Assembly: GCA_013360405.1 (NCBI GenBank) | Contig: JABWBR010000023.1 | Location: 1 to 64,000, forward strand | DNA length: 64,000 bases | Source: Saprospiraceae bacterium | GTDB taxonomy: Bacteria; Bacteroidota; Bacteroidia; Chitinophagales; Saprospiraceae | Direction of reading: 5' to 3' | Shown: positions 25,221 to 35,300 of the stretch, in pieces | Position numbering within the stretch: position 1 is the first letter of the stretch | How the letters are laid out: every line of letters starts with the position of its first letter | The notes under the pieces: model-generated | Told to the model about the DNA's origin: nothing | Databases searched by the model: none | Seen by the model: only the letters and a program-made list of their open reading frames with translations | Translations under genes and position numbers: made by a program

Positions 25221-25922
25221 TCAGTGACACATCGGCGGGTTCTGCATGTCTTCCCACAATTGCAGGGTTTGAGGGAGGAGATAAAAGATACTTCGATACA
25301 GTAGTAATCCGGCCATAAGGAGGAGAAAAAAAGGCGTAATACGGCGCAGCCGGGTGCGCCAAAGAGGGGTGATAAATTGTCCGCCCAGGACGGTGGCGGC
25401 CATGAGAGGCAGCGTGCCTGCGCCGAAAAAAGCCATATAGGCTACACTGGCGCCCCAACTGGAAGTAGTCATAGCGCCGGCAATAGCCAGGTATACGAGG
25501 CCGCAAGGTAAAAGGCCGTTGAGCAACCCGGCGTAGAAATACGAGGACCAGCCGCCACGGCGGAAGACGGCGCCAAACTGGGAGCTAACCCATCGATACA
25601 ACTTCTGGATGGGCGCCCAGCGGGTTAGCGCAAATTCTACATTCAGCGAAAGCAATGCCGCCAACAACAATAGTATGCCCAAGGCCATACCCAGATAGGC
25701 TTGCAGCCCTGCCATCCACACTACCCTACCCACGGCGCCGATGATAGCGCCAAGTGCGCTATAAGTGGCTATACGCCCGGTGTTGTATAACAGCGAGGCG
25801 CCCAAAGCGGAATATACGCTGCCTCCCTTTCCTGGCAGACTAAGCGCCAGCGGGCCGCACATGCCCACGCAGTGCAAGCTACCGGCTAAGCCCATTATCA
25901 GTGCCGTCCAGAGAGGTGTCAT
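25221..25922 (-). CDS. SafE/UreH-2-like membrane protein of the cbb3 cluster
   Basis: 233 residues with about six membrane helices; begins MTPLWTALIMGLAGSLHCVGMCGPL, whose HCVGMCGP motif is typical of the sulfite exporter TauE/SafE-like (UreH-2) family found beside cco genes. A role in copper handling during oxidase assembly has been proposed for such neighbours; here it is inference from position. It is the last gene of the cco row. Confidence 0.85.
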   Translation of the reverse strand: MTPLWTALIMGLAGSLHCVGMCGPLALSLPGKGGSVYSALGASLLYNTGRIATYSALGAIIGAVGRVVWMAGLQAYLGMALGILLLLAALLSLNVEFALTRWAPIQKLYRWVSSQFGAVFRRGGWSSYFYAGLLNGLLPCGLVYLAIAGAMTTSSWGASVAYMAFFGAGTLPLMAATVLGGQFITPLWRTRLRRITPFFLLLMAGLLLYRSIFYLLPQTLQLWEDMQNPPMCH

Positions 25923-25924
25923 AA

Positions 25925-26093
25925 GTAGCGGTTAGGGGTTAGCGGTTAGGGGTTAGGGGTTAGGGCTTAGCGGTTAGGGCTTAGGGCTTAGCGGTTAGGG
26001 CTTAGGGCTTAGGGCTTAGTAGCTGAGAGCTAACTGCTAACTGCTAACTGCTAACTGCTAACTGCTAACTGCTAACTGCTAACTGCTAAGACC
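25925..26093. repeat. GCGGTTAGGGCTTAG / GCTAACT inverted tandem-repeat hairpin
   Basis: Left: about twelve heptamers of GGTTAGG/GGCTTAG/GCGGTTA (25928-26018). Right: about eight copies of GCTAACT (26028-26085). The arms are complementary in the GTTAGC core. It separates ccoH from the SafE-like gene. Confidence 0.85.
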
Positions 26094-26528
26094 TCAAATA
26101 ATCAATACTTCTTCCTTATAAAAAGTTTTGTCGCCCGACTTCCAATCCACCTTCAGCGTCCATTTGCCGCGTTTGAGTCCTTCGAGCGGGATGGACATAG
26201 AATTGGCCGAATCGGTGGCAATGGGTATGTGTATGTCCTGGCGGCTATCCGACGGGCAAAACAAAAACACCTCGCCGCTGATACCCGTCATATCGCCGGG
26301 AAACTGTACTTCGACGGAGTGGATGCCGCGTTTAAAAGCCACATCTTGCTGAAGCGACTGGCTATTGAGTAATTTGACATAGTGCTCCTGGTAGCGCTGG
26401 TCTTCGGCATAGTAGTCTTTGGTAACCAGGCTATTGTCGTACTGCGTAGACTTAATCACCTGGAAAACCAGGGCAAGTACAAATAAAGTATAAAACAGGG
26501 CGATGCCCGTTCCCCAGTTGAATTTCAT
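26094..26528 (-). CDS. ccoH: FixH/CcoH-family protein
   Basis: 144 residues: one N-terminal membrane helix (GIALFYTLFVLALVFQVIKS) and a periplasmic beta domain (SVEVQFPGDMTGISGEV ... KRGKWTLKVDWKSGDKTFY). CcoH is needed for cbb3 oxidase assembly and stability. It follows ccoG by 16 bp. Confidence 0.9.
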   Translation of the reverse strand: MKFNWGTGIALFYTLFVLALVFQVIKSTQYDNSLVTKDYYAEDQRYQEHYVKLLNSQSLQQDVAFKRGIHSVEVQFPGDMTGISGEVFLFCPSDSRQDIHIPIATDSANSMSIPLEGLKRGKWTLKVDWKSGDKTFYKEEVLII

Positions 26529-26544
26529 GACAATTGGTTTGAGC

Positions 26545-27975
26545 TTACTTTATCGGCCCGAGGAAATTTGTTTTGGTTTTATCTACCAGCACATTTCCCG
26601 AGTAAACTTCAATCATTAGTTTCGTTTTGCGATCGGTAAGGTCCTGTGGTTTCAAATCGACAAAAAACGCTCCTTCTATCATTTTGCCGGGGGCGGCCAC
26701 CGGAACTTCGCCTACCGGCCTGATATTGCCGTCCATGCCGACGAGTTGGAAGCGAATAGGCATATCTTTAGTAGTCTTATTAAACACCTGGTAATTGTAC
26801 AAATTGGTAATATGGCCTTCTTCCGTTTCCTGGTAAAGCATACCTGGTGTGCGCAGAATAACTGCTTCAGCGTCGGAGCGGTTGCTCAGCAGCCACACGT
26901 TTACGCCCAGCAATATCGTGAGTACGGCCGAATAAGCGATCACCCTGCCGGTGAAGATCTTACTGCGTTTGGTTTCGATGCCGTTGGCGCTATCATAACG
27001 GATGAGGCCGCGCGGGCGTTCGATTTTGTCCATTACTTCATCGCAGGCGTCGATACAGGCCGTGCAGTTTACGCATTCGAGCTGGGTGCCGTTGCGGATA
27101 TCGATGCCGGTGGGACAAACCTGTACGCACAAGGAACAATCGATACAGTCGCCCAATGAGGCAGCAGAGGTTTTTGCCGTAGCGGCCGAGTTTGCGCGGG
27201 TAAGCTTGCCGCGGGGTTCGCCCCTGGTATAGTCATAGGCGATCACAATCGAATTTTTATCGAGTAACACGCCCTGCAGACGGCCATAGGGGCAAATAGC
27301 GATACAAACCTGTTCGCGCATGTAAGAAAACACAAAATAAAAAGCGCCGGAAAACAGCAGCATAGCCACAAAGCCGCCGGCATGCCTGCTAACGGGTTCG
27401 GTCGCTATTTGGATTACTTTGTCTATCCCGATGATATAGGCCAAAAACGTATTGGCCACCAACACGGCAATAGCGAAAAAGATAGCTTGTTTGGCAATTT
27501 TTTTGACCGCTTTTCGGGTAGTCCAGGGGCTTTCATTAAGCCTGCGCTGGGCATTGGCGTCGCCTTCAATCCAGTATTCAATTTTCCGGAAAACCATTTC
27601 CATAAAAATGGTTTGAGGGCATACCCAGCCGCAGAAAATCCTGCCGAAGATGACAGTAAAGAGGATAATAAACACAATAAAGGTGAGCATAGCCAGCCCG
27701 AAGAGGTGGAAGTCTTGCGGCATAAATAGCACGCCGAAGAGAATAAACTTTCGCTCCAGAATATTAAAAAGCAGGAAAGGCTCGCCGTTGAATTTCACAA
27801 AGGGCATGCCGAAGAGGAAAGCCAGCAACAGCCCGCTCAATATCATTCGCCAGTTGTAATACCGGCCTTTGGGTTTTTTGGGATAGATCCAGACGCGTTT
27901 ACCTTTATCATCTACCGTAGCCAATTTATCGCGATAGATTTCTGAATCCTGCGGTTGAGGAGTTGTTGTTTCCAT
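26545..27975 (-). CDS. ccoG: cbb3 oxidase accessory protein CcoG
   Basis: About 476 residues. Membrane helices with CGWVCPQTIFMEMVF and CIAICPYGRLQG, then two 4Fe-4S motifs CIDCSLCVQVCPTG and CVNCTACIDACDEVM, and a C-terminal periplasmic Ig-like domain. CcoG is a copper reductase acting in cbb3 assembly. The start METTTPQPQDSEIYRDK at 27975 is chosen; an upstream frame to 28026 lies in the gap after ccoP. Confidence 0.94.
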   Translation of the reverse strand: METTTPQPQDSEIYRDKLATVDDKGKRVWIYPKKPKGRYYNWRMILSGLLLAFLFGMPFVKFNGEPFLLFNILERKFILFGVLFMPQDFHLFGLAMLTFIVFIILFTVIFGRIFCGWVCPQTIFMEMVFRKIEYWIEGDANAQRRLNESPWTTRKAVKKIAKQAIFFAIAVLVANTFLAYIIGIDKVIQIATEPVSRHAGGFVAMLLFSGAFYFVFSYMREQVCIAICPYGRLQGVLLDKNSIVIAYDYTRGEPRGKLTRANSAATAKTSAASLGDCIDCSLCVQVCPTGIDIRNGTQLECVNCTACIDACDEVMDKIERPRGLIRYDSANGIETKRSKIFTGRVIAYSAVLTILLGVNVWLLSNRSDAEAVILRTPGMLYQETEEGHITNLYNYQVFNKTTKDMPIRFQLVGMDGNIRPVGEVPVAAPGKMIEGAFFVDLKPQDLTDRKTKLMIEVYSGNVLVDKTKTNFLGPIK

Positions 27976-28065
27976 AGTACTTTGTAATTGGCTATTGCTT
28001 GAGCGCGAATGAAAATCGGGGCGCAAAATATAAAATCATTTTGCGCCCCTTAATATCAACAAAAT

Positions 28066-29019
28066 CTATATCCCTGTAGTTTGCGCCTTGGTGGTATCCG
28101 GCGCGGCATTTTCTTCACCAGTGTACAGCATTCCCTGTGCTTCTTTTGCATTGGGCGGGTTAGTGCCGCGCAAGGTGAGTATATAACTGGCTACCTGTTG
28201 CATGTCTGTGGGCCGCAACTGCGATTGCCAGGAGATCATCCCTTTTTCAGGGACGCCGTATTTGATAGTTTTGAACAGGTCTTTGATGCTTCCTCCGTGT
28301 ATCCAATAGTCGTCGGTCATGTTGGGCCCCACACCGCCCTCTCCCAACTGGCCGTGACAGGCTGCGCAAGAAGCGATATAGATCGATTTTCCGGCGCCGA
28401 GCGCAGTTTCGTCAGTAAGTGCTGCCACCGTATTTTCGTCTACCAGGTTGGCTTGTTTGGCCAGGTTGGCGGCAGCTTCTTTTTTAGCCACATCCATCTG
28501 AGCAGTGTACTCTTCGATGGAGCTGGGGCCCACGCCGGCGAAGTGGTAATACACCATATAGATACCTGCGAAAGCGATTGTAATATAGAACATTGCCACC
28601 CACCATGGAGGAAGTCTGTTGTCCAGTTCGCGGATACCGTCAAAATCGTGGTCGAACATAATTTCCTCTTCGCGTTCAACGGGCACTACGTTAGTCCATT
28701 GGTTGTACATGCGTTTCCAGAAACTTTCCTTCGACTGTTGCACCACTACTTTTTCGTATGCTTCAAAACCCTGCTCCTGATAAACGCGCATTTGCTGCAT
28801 CTTGATCATAGCGTTGAGCAGGTTGATCAGCGCGGCGATAACGGCGATGGTAAGCGCCGCTACCACAGCGATAAAGAAATAAGAAGCGAACTTTTCGTAG
28901 AAATATGGGTTGGCAGCCGGTTGGCCGCCTACGTCTGCCGCTGTTTGGGCCCCGGCAACGGAAGCAACCAGCGAAATAAATGCGGCGACTATGCTTGAAT
29001 AGATGATCGTTTTTTTCAT
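28066..29019 (-). CDS. ccoP: cbb3 oxidase cytochrome c subunit CcoP, single-heme form
   Basis: About 317 residues. N-terminal hydrophobic segment, a second helix (YFFIAVVAALTIAVIAALINL), the FixP_N motif DNRLPPWWVAMFYITIAF, then one cytochrome c domain with CAACHGQLGEGGVGPN and a distal Met in EKGMISWQSQL. Classical CcoP has two CxxCH; this shorter form with one is usual in Bacteroidota. It passes electrons to the catalytic subunit. Confidence 0.92.
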   Translation of the reverse strand: MKKTIIYSSIVAAFISLVASVAGAQTAADVGGQPAANPYFYEKFASYFFIAVVAALTIAVIAALINLLNAMIKMQQMRVYQEQGFEAYEKVVVQQSKESFWKRMYNQWTNVVPVEREEEIMFDHDFDGIRELDNRLPPWWVAMFYITIAFAGIYMVYYHFAGVGPSSIEEYTAQMDVAKKEAAANLAKQANLVDENTVAALTDETALGAGKSIYIASCAACHGQLGEGGVGPNMTDDYWIHGGSIKDLFKTIKYGVPEKGMISWQSQLRPTDMQQVASYILTLRGTNPPNAKEAQGMLYTGEENAAPDTTKAQTTGI

Positions 29020-29031
29020 GGCGGTCATTTT

Positions 29032-29208
29032 TCAATGATTTGCAGATGCATTGTCGTCCTCCAACGGCAGGTTCGACATTTTATGAATATATTCGGGCGT
29101 TCTGAACCACACCACCACAATCGCGATCACAAACAAGGCAAAAAAGGTGATGAGTGCGAATATCGCCATCCAGTTAATTCCCGCGTCCTGAAGGATATAT
29201 TTAAACAT
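29032..29208 (-). CDS. ccoQ: Small cbb3 subunit, CcoQ-like
   Basis: 58 residues: MFKYILQDAGINWMAIFALI, one membrane helix, then a short charged tail. Its size, single helix and place between ccoNO and ccoP identify it; sequence alone would not. The start at 29208 avoids overlap with the upstream gene. Confidence 0.8.
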   Translation of the reverse strand: MFKYILQDAGINWMAIFALITFFALFVIAIVVVWFRTPEYIHKMSNLPLEDDNASANH

Positions 29209-29230
29209 GGTTATTGACTTTTTTAGCTGT

Positions 29231-31363
29231 TTACTGATTAGCCTGCGATTTGGGTTTGATATCCGTACCCAGGCGTTGCAAATAAGCAATCATGGCAATA
29301 ATCTCTTTGTTCTCGATGCCTTCCAACTTAATGCCGTCTTTTGCCAGGCCCGCGGCAATCTTCTTGGCCTGTGCCCGTAGGTCGTCGAGCGCAATTTGTT
29401 CATATCCTACTTCATAGGGCGTACCGAGCGTGCGCAAGGTCTTGATCTTGGCAGCCGTGTATTTGGTATTCAGGTCGCGCTTGTGCAACCAGGGATACGG
29501 CGGCATAATCGAACCCGGCGACATACTTTCGGGGTCGTACATGTGGTTGTAGTGCCAACTGTCGGAGTATTTACCGCCCTCACGGTGCAAATCGGGGCCG
29601 GTGCGCTTGGAACCCCACAAGAACGGGCGATCATAAATAAATTCTCCCGATTTGGAGTATTCGCCGTAGCGTTCGGTTTCGGAGCGGAACGGCCTGACCA
29701 TTTGTGAGTGGCAGCCCACACAACCTTCGCGAATATACAGATCGCGACCCTCGAGTTCGAGCGGCGTATAAGGCCTCACCGATTCTATTTTGGGTACGTT
29801 TTTATCTACAAATACCATCGGCAGGATCTCGATAATACCACCTATGGCAACCGCCACCAGGCTGACAACCAACATCTGTACCGGGCTGCGTTCGATCCAT
29901 TTGTGCCAGTGTTCGCCTTTATGAGCCACGTAAGTTACCCGGGCAGGCGCTTCGGCATCTTCATAGGCGGCAAATTTGCCCGCGCCTATGGTTTTAAACA
30001 GGTTGTACATCATCACCAGGTAACCCACCACGTACAAGGTGCCGCCCACAGAACGCATGGCGTACATAGGCTTGATCTGGGTGACGGTTTCCAGGAAGTT
30101 GCCGTATTGCAGAAAGCCGTCGGCGGTAAATTGTTTCCACATCAGGCTTTGTGTCCAGCCGGCCCAATATAGCGGCACGGCATAGAACAAAATACCCAGC
30201 GTACCGATCCAGAAGTGTGCGTTGGCCAGTTTTTGCGAATACAAGTTGGTATTCCACATTCTCGGTATCAGCCAGTATAGCAAGCCGAAAGTAAAGAATC
30301 CGTTCCAGCCCAGGGTGCCGATATGCACGTGGCCGATAGTCCAGTCCGTATAGTGACTAATGGCGTTCACCGATTTCACGGATAACATGGGGCCTTCGAA
30401 AGTGGCCATACCATAGGCGGTAATAGCTACCACCATAAACTTGAGCACAGGGTCTTGCCGCACGCGGTCCCAGGCGCCGCGCAAAGTGAGCAAGCCGTTG
30501 AGCATACCGCCCCAGGAGGGAGCGATGAGCATTACGGAGAAGACCGTACCCAGCGACTGCGCCCAGTCGGGCAGCGAAGTATAAAGCAAGTGGTGCGGGC
30601 CAGCCCAGATATAAATAAAGATCAGCGCCCAAAAGTGGATGATCGACAGCCGGTAAGAGTATACCGGGCGATTAGCCGCTTTGGGCAGGAAGTAATACAT
30701 CAATCCAAGATATGGGGTAGTAAGGAAAAATGCCACGGCATTGTGGCCGTACCACCATTGTACGAGGGCATCCTGCACACCGGCAAAAACACCGTAGCTT
30801 TTCCACATATTCACCGGCAATTCGAGGTTGTTGCCGATGTGGAGCATCGTGACCGTCACCCAGGTGGCGATATAAAACCAAATAGCCACATAGAGGTGGT
30901 TTTCACGGCGCTTGAGGATGGTGCCAAACATGTTGATACCAAAAGCCACCCAGACTACGGCAATGGCCAGATCTATAGGCCATTCCAATTCGGCATATTC
31001 TTTGGAACTGGTAATACCCAACGGAAGCGTAACAGCCGCCGCCAGAATAATAGCCTGCCAACCCCAGAAGTGGAACTGGCTCAGGAATTTACTATACATA
31101 GGCGCTTTCAGCAATCGCTGTAGTGAATAGTAAACCCCGGCGAAAATACCGTTACCTACAAAAGCAAAAATCGCGGCATTGGTGTGCAAGGGACGAAGGC
31201 GGCCGTAGCTAACCTCCGCAATACCAAAGTTGAGCTGAGGAAACACCAGTTGCAGCGCAATCGTCAATCCCACCAAAATACCTATCAAACCAAAAATAAT
31301 GGTAGCGTAGGTAAATAGCCGCACGATACCATTGTCGTAACTAAATTTGTCTACCTGTGCCAT
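29231..31363 (-). CDS. ccoN: Fused cbb3 oxidase subunits CcoN and CcoO
   Basis: 710 residues. Residues 1-470: CcoN heme-copper oxidase subunit with 12 helices and the histidine ligands in WYGHNAVAFFLT, GPHHLLYTSLPDW and HVHIGTLGWNG. Residues about 500-710: CcoO cytochrome c with an anchoring helix and CVGCHSQMVRPF plus a Met ligand in SIMPPYPWL. Fusion of the two subunits is characteristic of Bacteroidota. It reduces oxygen at high affinity and pumps protons. The start overlaps the ccoS stop (TAATG). Confidence 0.95.
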   Translation of the reverse strand: MAQVDKFSYDNGIVRLFTYATIIFGLIGILVGLTIALQLVFPQLNFGIAEVSYGRLRPLHTNAAIFAFVGNGIFAGVYYSLQRLLKAPMYSKFLSQFHFWGWQAIILAAAVTLPLGITSSKEYAELEWPIDLAIAVVWVAFGINMFGTILKRRENHLYVAIWFYIATWVTVTMLHIGNNLELPVNMWKSYGVFAGVQDALVQWWYGHNAVAFFLTTPYLGLMYYFLPKAANRPVYSYRLSIIHFWALIFIYIWAGPHHLLYTSLPDWAQSLGTVFSVMLIAPSWGGMLNGLLTLRGAWDRVRQDPVLKFMVVAITAYGMATFEGPMLSVKSVNAISHYTDWTIGHVHIGTLGWNGFFTFGLLYWLIPRMWNTNLYSQKLANAHFWIGTLGILFYAVPLYWAGWTQSLMWKQFTADGFLQYGNFLETVTQIKPMYAMRSVGGTLYVVGYLVMMYNLFKTIGAGKFAAYEDAEAPARVTYVAHKGEHWHKWIERSPVQMLVVSLVAVAIGGIIEILPMVFVDKNVPKIESVRPYTPLELEGRDLYIREGCVGCHSQMVRPFRSETERYGEYSKSGEFIYDRPFLWGSKRTGPDLHREGGKYSDSWHYNHMYDPESMSPGSIMPPYPWLHKRDLNTKYTAAKIKTLRTLGTPYEVGYEQIALDDLRAQAKKIAAGLAKDGIKLEGIENKEIIAMIAYLQRLGTDIKPKSQANQ

Positions 31364-31530
31364 TAGTTAGCTGTTTTATCGTTTGTAGTTGGTTCATCAT
31401 CGAGTAGCATACGCACCGAAGGCGTATAGTCGTCATCGTATTGGCCGCTGCGAACCGCCCAGATAAAGGCGGCTAAAAACCCCAGCGCTACCACTAAACT
31501 GACCAAAATGAGCAAAAAGATTACCTTCAT
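31363..31530 (-). CDS. ccoS: cbb3 assembly protein CcoS
   Basis: 55 residues: MKVIFLLILVSLVVALGFLA, one membrane helix, then WAVRSGQYDDDYTPSVRML, matching the GQydD(x)ytP motif of CcoS. First gene of the operon, overlapping ccoNO by one base pair in the stop/start. Earlier in-frame starts (to 31596) are non-hydrophobic and were rejected. Confidence 0.9.
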   Translation of the reverse strand: MKVIFLLILVSLVVALGFLAAFIWAVRSGQYDDDYTPSVRMLLDDEPTTNDKTAN

Positions 31531-31551
31531 AGGTATTGTCGTTTTAAGCGT

Positions 31552-31618
31552 GCAAGATAATTCGGCCTTTTTTCTCGCCCGTATGATAGAGGTCAATTAG
31601 CCCCGGTGACTTTTGTCA
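31552..31618 (-). promoter_or_regulatory. Candidate cco operon promoter with Fnr-type dyad
   Basis: TATCTTGC (31552-31559, minus strand) is a near match to the -7 element. Upstream, TGAC-TTTT-GTCA (31607-31618) is a perfect dyad with the four-base spacer used by Fnr-like regulators, centred about 67 bp before the predicted start. The assignment is inference. Confidence 0.4.
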
Positions 31619-31792
31619 TTATTTTTTGACACAAGTTTGTGCCCACATACAGCGTCCGATAGAAATGACGTTTTTTCCGTATTTAACCACAAAATGATGC
31701 AATTTCCTTGGCCTGGGTATTGCGAGACATGGTCTTTTTCTATATATTCGCCACGTTCGGCAAATTTGATAATGCCCTAAAAGTAATAAATT

Positions 31793-32215
31793 ATGAGATT
31801 TCGCCTAAGCGAATACCTGCTAAATCGTCAATTGCTTCGCCTCGAGCGGGAAGCCGGCGATGAGCTTTTGCAGGTATTGGAGGGCGGACCGGAGTATTAT
31901 TCCAACCAGGAACTTCTTTTATTGCTCGAACAATTAAAACGACAGGTCAAAGAAGCTAACCGCTTTAACAAAAAACGGCTCGTGGTGGGGGGGAGCATAT
32001 CCCTGTGGATCGGCGCCAGCTTCCTCTGTGGCGCACTAGGTTGGTACCTGGCCGGTTACCTGTTTCTCGCGCTTGTACCGCTCACGGCTATCGCTTATTT
32101 AGCCACCACTATTGCCATGCACCGGCGTTTTCGCACCTATAAGCATTCCCGCCTGGTGGAAGCCATCATTTTCCAGGAATTGGAACGCCGCAGAAAAGAC
32201 GCCTCCATTTTTTAG
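31793..32215 (+). CDS. Two-helix membrane protein, unknown
   Basis: 140 residues. A helical N-terminal half (ELLLLLEQLKRQVKEANRF), two adjacent membrane helices (about 66-84 and 88-105) and a basic helical tail ending RRRKDASIF. No family recognised. Probably cytoplasmic ends on both sides. Confidence 0.7.
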   Translation: MRFRLSEYLLNRQLLRLEREAGDELLQVLEGGPEYYSNQELLLLLEQLKRQVKEANRFNKKRLVVGGSISLWIGASFLCGALGWYLAGYLFLALVPLTAIAYLATTIAMHRRFRTYKHSRLVEAIIFQELERRRKDASIF

Positions 32216-32344
32216 CTTGCATCGCCTCTCTGTTCATTAGTTTAAAACTATCACAACCCGGTATTGTGAAAAAATAAACGGCTTTAAACTGTATCGCAAT
32301 GCCCTATCTGACATTAAATAATTACATCAAATAAACAAAACCTT

Positions 32345-35300
32345 ATGTGGACCTCCTTGCCCCCCATCCGATATGCCACCCTTGCCATTCTTTTGTTTTC
32401 TACTTGCCTCCTGCATGCACAAGCCGACAAAGGACTTAAAATGCTGAAAAAAGGCCAGTTCGAACAGGCTATGACCGAATTCCGCAAAGTGCCCGCCGAT
32501 CCGGAAGAAACAGTAATAGCGCTATACGGAATGGCTAGTGTGTACCGGGATACCGCTTATAGTGGTTTTCAAATTGATACCGCGTACAATTATGCAGAAT
32601 TGGCGCATGCCGCTTACCGCAAATTGCCCTCCAAAGAAAAAGGTAGGCTCGACGGCGATCTCGACCCCAAGGTATCCGCACTTAAAAACCAGGTTATCGG
32701 CCAGGCGCTAAAAGCCGCCGAAAAACTCAATACGCTGGAAGCCTACGACCACTTCCTGACAGTGTACAGCAAAGCTCCCGAATCAAGACTTGGCCGCGCC
32801 AGGGAGAAATGGAATACCCAACTCACACAGCGCCTCAACGCCGCTACTACCTGGCAGGATTTCAGCAACCTGTACAGCCGATTCGGCGCTACTATCGCAG
32901 CCCAAAACCCGCAGGAAGCAGTACAGATCGAACAAAAGCTGTTTAATCTGTACCTGGCAGAAAACGGACTGGGGCAATTCCCGCAATTCGCCCGGCAATT
33001 TCCCCAACACCCCTATGTAAAAGACAATATCCAGACCCGCTTCGAAACCGTAAAGCAAACAGGCGACCCCGCGGCATACGATAAATTTATCGCCGCTTAT
33101 CCCGCAGGCAATCCGTTTTTGCCCCCGGCTATCGACGGCTTATGCGAAACGGTGATCAAAAAAGGCGAGCTGAAAGCCTGTGAGAATTTTCTCAAAAAAT
33201 ATCCCAAACACCCGCGTAAAAATGAAGTATGGCTGGCGTATTACGAAGCCTACAAACAACAGAACAACTTTGACAAAGCCGCTATCGAGCGCTTTAAAGC
33301 CCAATACCAGGCCTTCCCCTACCCCGACATGGTACAGGCCGATATCAAAGCAAGTACCGATTTGCTTTACGCAAATACGATGAAAAAAGGCACGCAAACA
33401 CAGGCCCTCGATTTTATCAAGCAATACCCCGACTATCCCAGGCTCGACTCGATGTGGCTCCGTTATTATACGCTATTTAAAACCGAAAAAGGCGACCTGA
33501 CCGGTCTGGAGCGCTTTGGGCAAACGCACCCCAATTTTCCGCATAAAGCCATATATAACAAGGATAAAGCCAAGGCCCTCGATGCGCATGTAGAAAAAGT
33601 GTTGGCGGGTAAAGACGTATCGCTGTACAGAAGCCTCGTGGAGAATTATGCCGATTACGCCAATATTAATAAGGTGTGGCGGGGCTATTTTCAACTCCTC
33701 ACTGCCCAGGCGGAAGACGCCGCTGAATTGGAATCGTTCAAACAGCGGTATCCCAAATTTCCGTTTCCCAAAGAACTCGACGCCGCCATTGCCGCCCAGA
33801 AGAAAAAAGATATGGAGAAAGCCTACAAAACCCTGGGCGAGTCGAGCACAACTACCGATTATCTCGATTTTGTAAAGGCATTCCCGGCAAGCCCTTACCG
33901 GTCCGAAATCGAAAAGTCGCTTTCTACGCAACTGGCAGCATCGGGCAATGCCGAAGAAATCGGGCAATTTTTGGAAGTTTTCCCCAAATCGGCCCGCCGG
34001 CCTGCCCTGCTCAAACGCCTCTACCCGCTGGCTACCGCCGATGGAAGCCTCAACAGCATTATGGCTTTTGAAAATGCCTACCCCGATTTTCCGGATAAAG
34101 CGAAAATAGCTGGCGACAAAAAGCTGGCCGGTTTTGATATTAATAAATATAGCCCCGAACTCAAACCCGCTTTTGTCTCTTTTATCAAAACCAATGCCCC
34201 CCGCGAAATTGCCTGCCAGGCGCTTCGAAAAATCCTGGCCGGCGATATACGTACCAAAGAGTGGGATAAAGCCTACCAGGAAGCGCTGACTTTTCAGGAT
34301 GCCTTCGGCGAAGACAGCGAATGCTACAACCAGTTACTCACCTCGCTGGCGCCTCCCGACGGCTCAATTAAACCAGAAAGCGTGGGATCGACGATCAATT
34401 CAGCCGGTAGCGAATCGGCGCCGGTATTTACAGTAGACGGCAATACGCTTTATCTGTGTGGCAAACAACGCGAGGGTTCTATGGGGGGCGAAGATATTTT
34501 TGTTTCCACAAAAACTGCCGACGGCTGGACTACGCCGGTACTCGTCGAAAATCTGAATACGGCCGGCGGCCACGAAGCCCCCGAAGGCATCTCGGCCGAT
34601 GGCAACCAGATGCTGCTGTTCTCGAGCGGCAATCTCTGTATCAGCGAAAAAACGACTAGCGGCTGGTCAAAACCCCAAGCCCTGCCCAGTACGATCAACC
34701 GCTTACGCTGGCAAGCCGACGCCCGCATCACCGCCGACGGAAAGGCTATTATTTTTGCCTCGGGGGCCAGCAATTCTTCCGGCGTCGATATTTATGTGTC
34801 GCAGTTGCAACCCGACGGCGCCTGGGGCCCTGCCCAAAATCTCGGCCCCGTGATCAATACCACCGGCGTTGACCGTTCGCCCTTCCTCCACCCCGACATG
34901 AAAACCCTTTACTTTAGCTCCGATCGCCCGGGCGGGCTCGGCTCGCTGGATATTTATATGACCAAAAGACTCGACAACGGCTGGACCAACTGGAGTACGC
35001 CCATCAACCTGGGCCGCAATATTAACACGGACGAACACGATTACGACTTCCGCGTCTCTACCGATGGGACTACGGCATATTATACCGTCTACGAAGGTTC
35101 TACCGCCTCGGGCGACATCTACCTCATGCCCATGCCCAAGGCTTATAAGCCGCAAAAGGTGAAAACCATTACCGGAAAACTGCTCGATATCAACCAACGC
35201 CCCATCGACGCACCGCTGGTGTGGATCAACCTCGACTCCGGCGATACGATCCAGATTACGCGCCCCGACCCCATCACCGGCCAGTTTGTGGCTACCGTGC

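Noticed and set aside
32240-32265. CRP-type operator before the OmpA/PD40 gene (TCACAA ... TTGTGA)
   Set aside because: The half-sites are everted with a 7-base spacer, not the TGTGA-N6-TCACA orientation.
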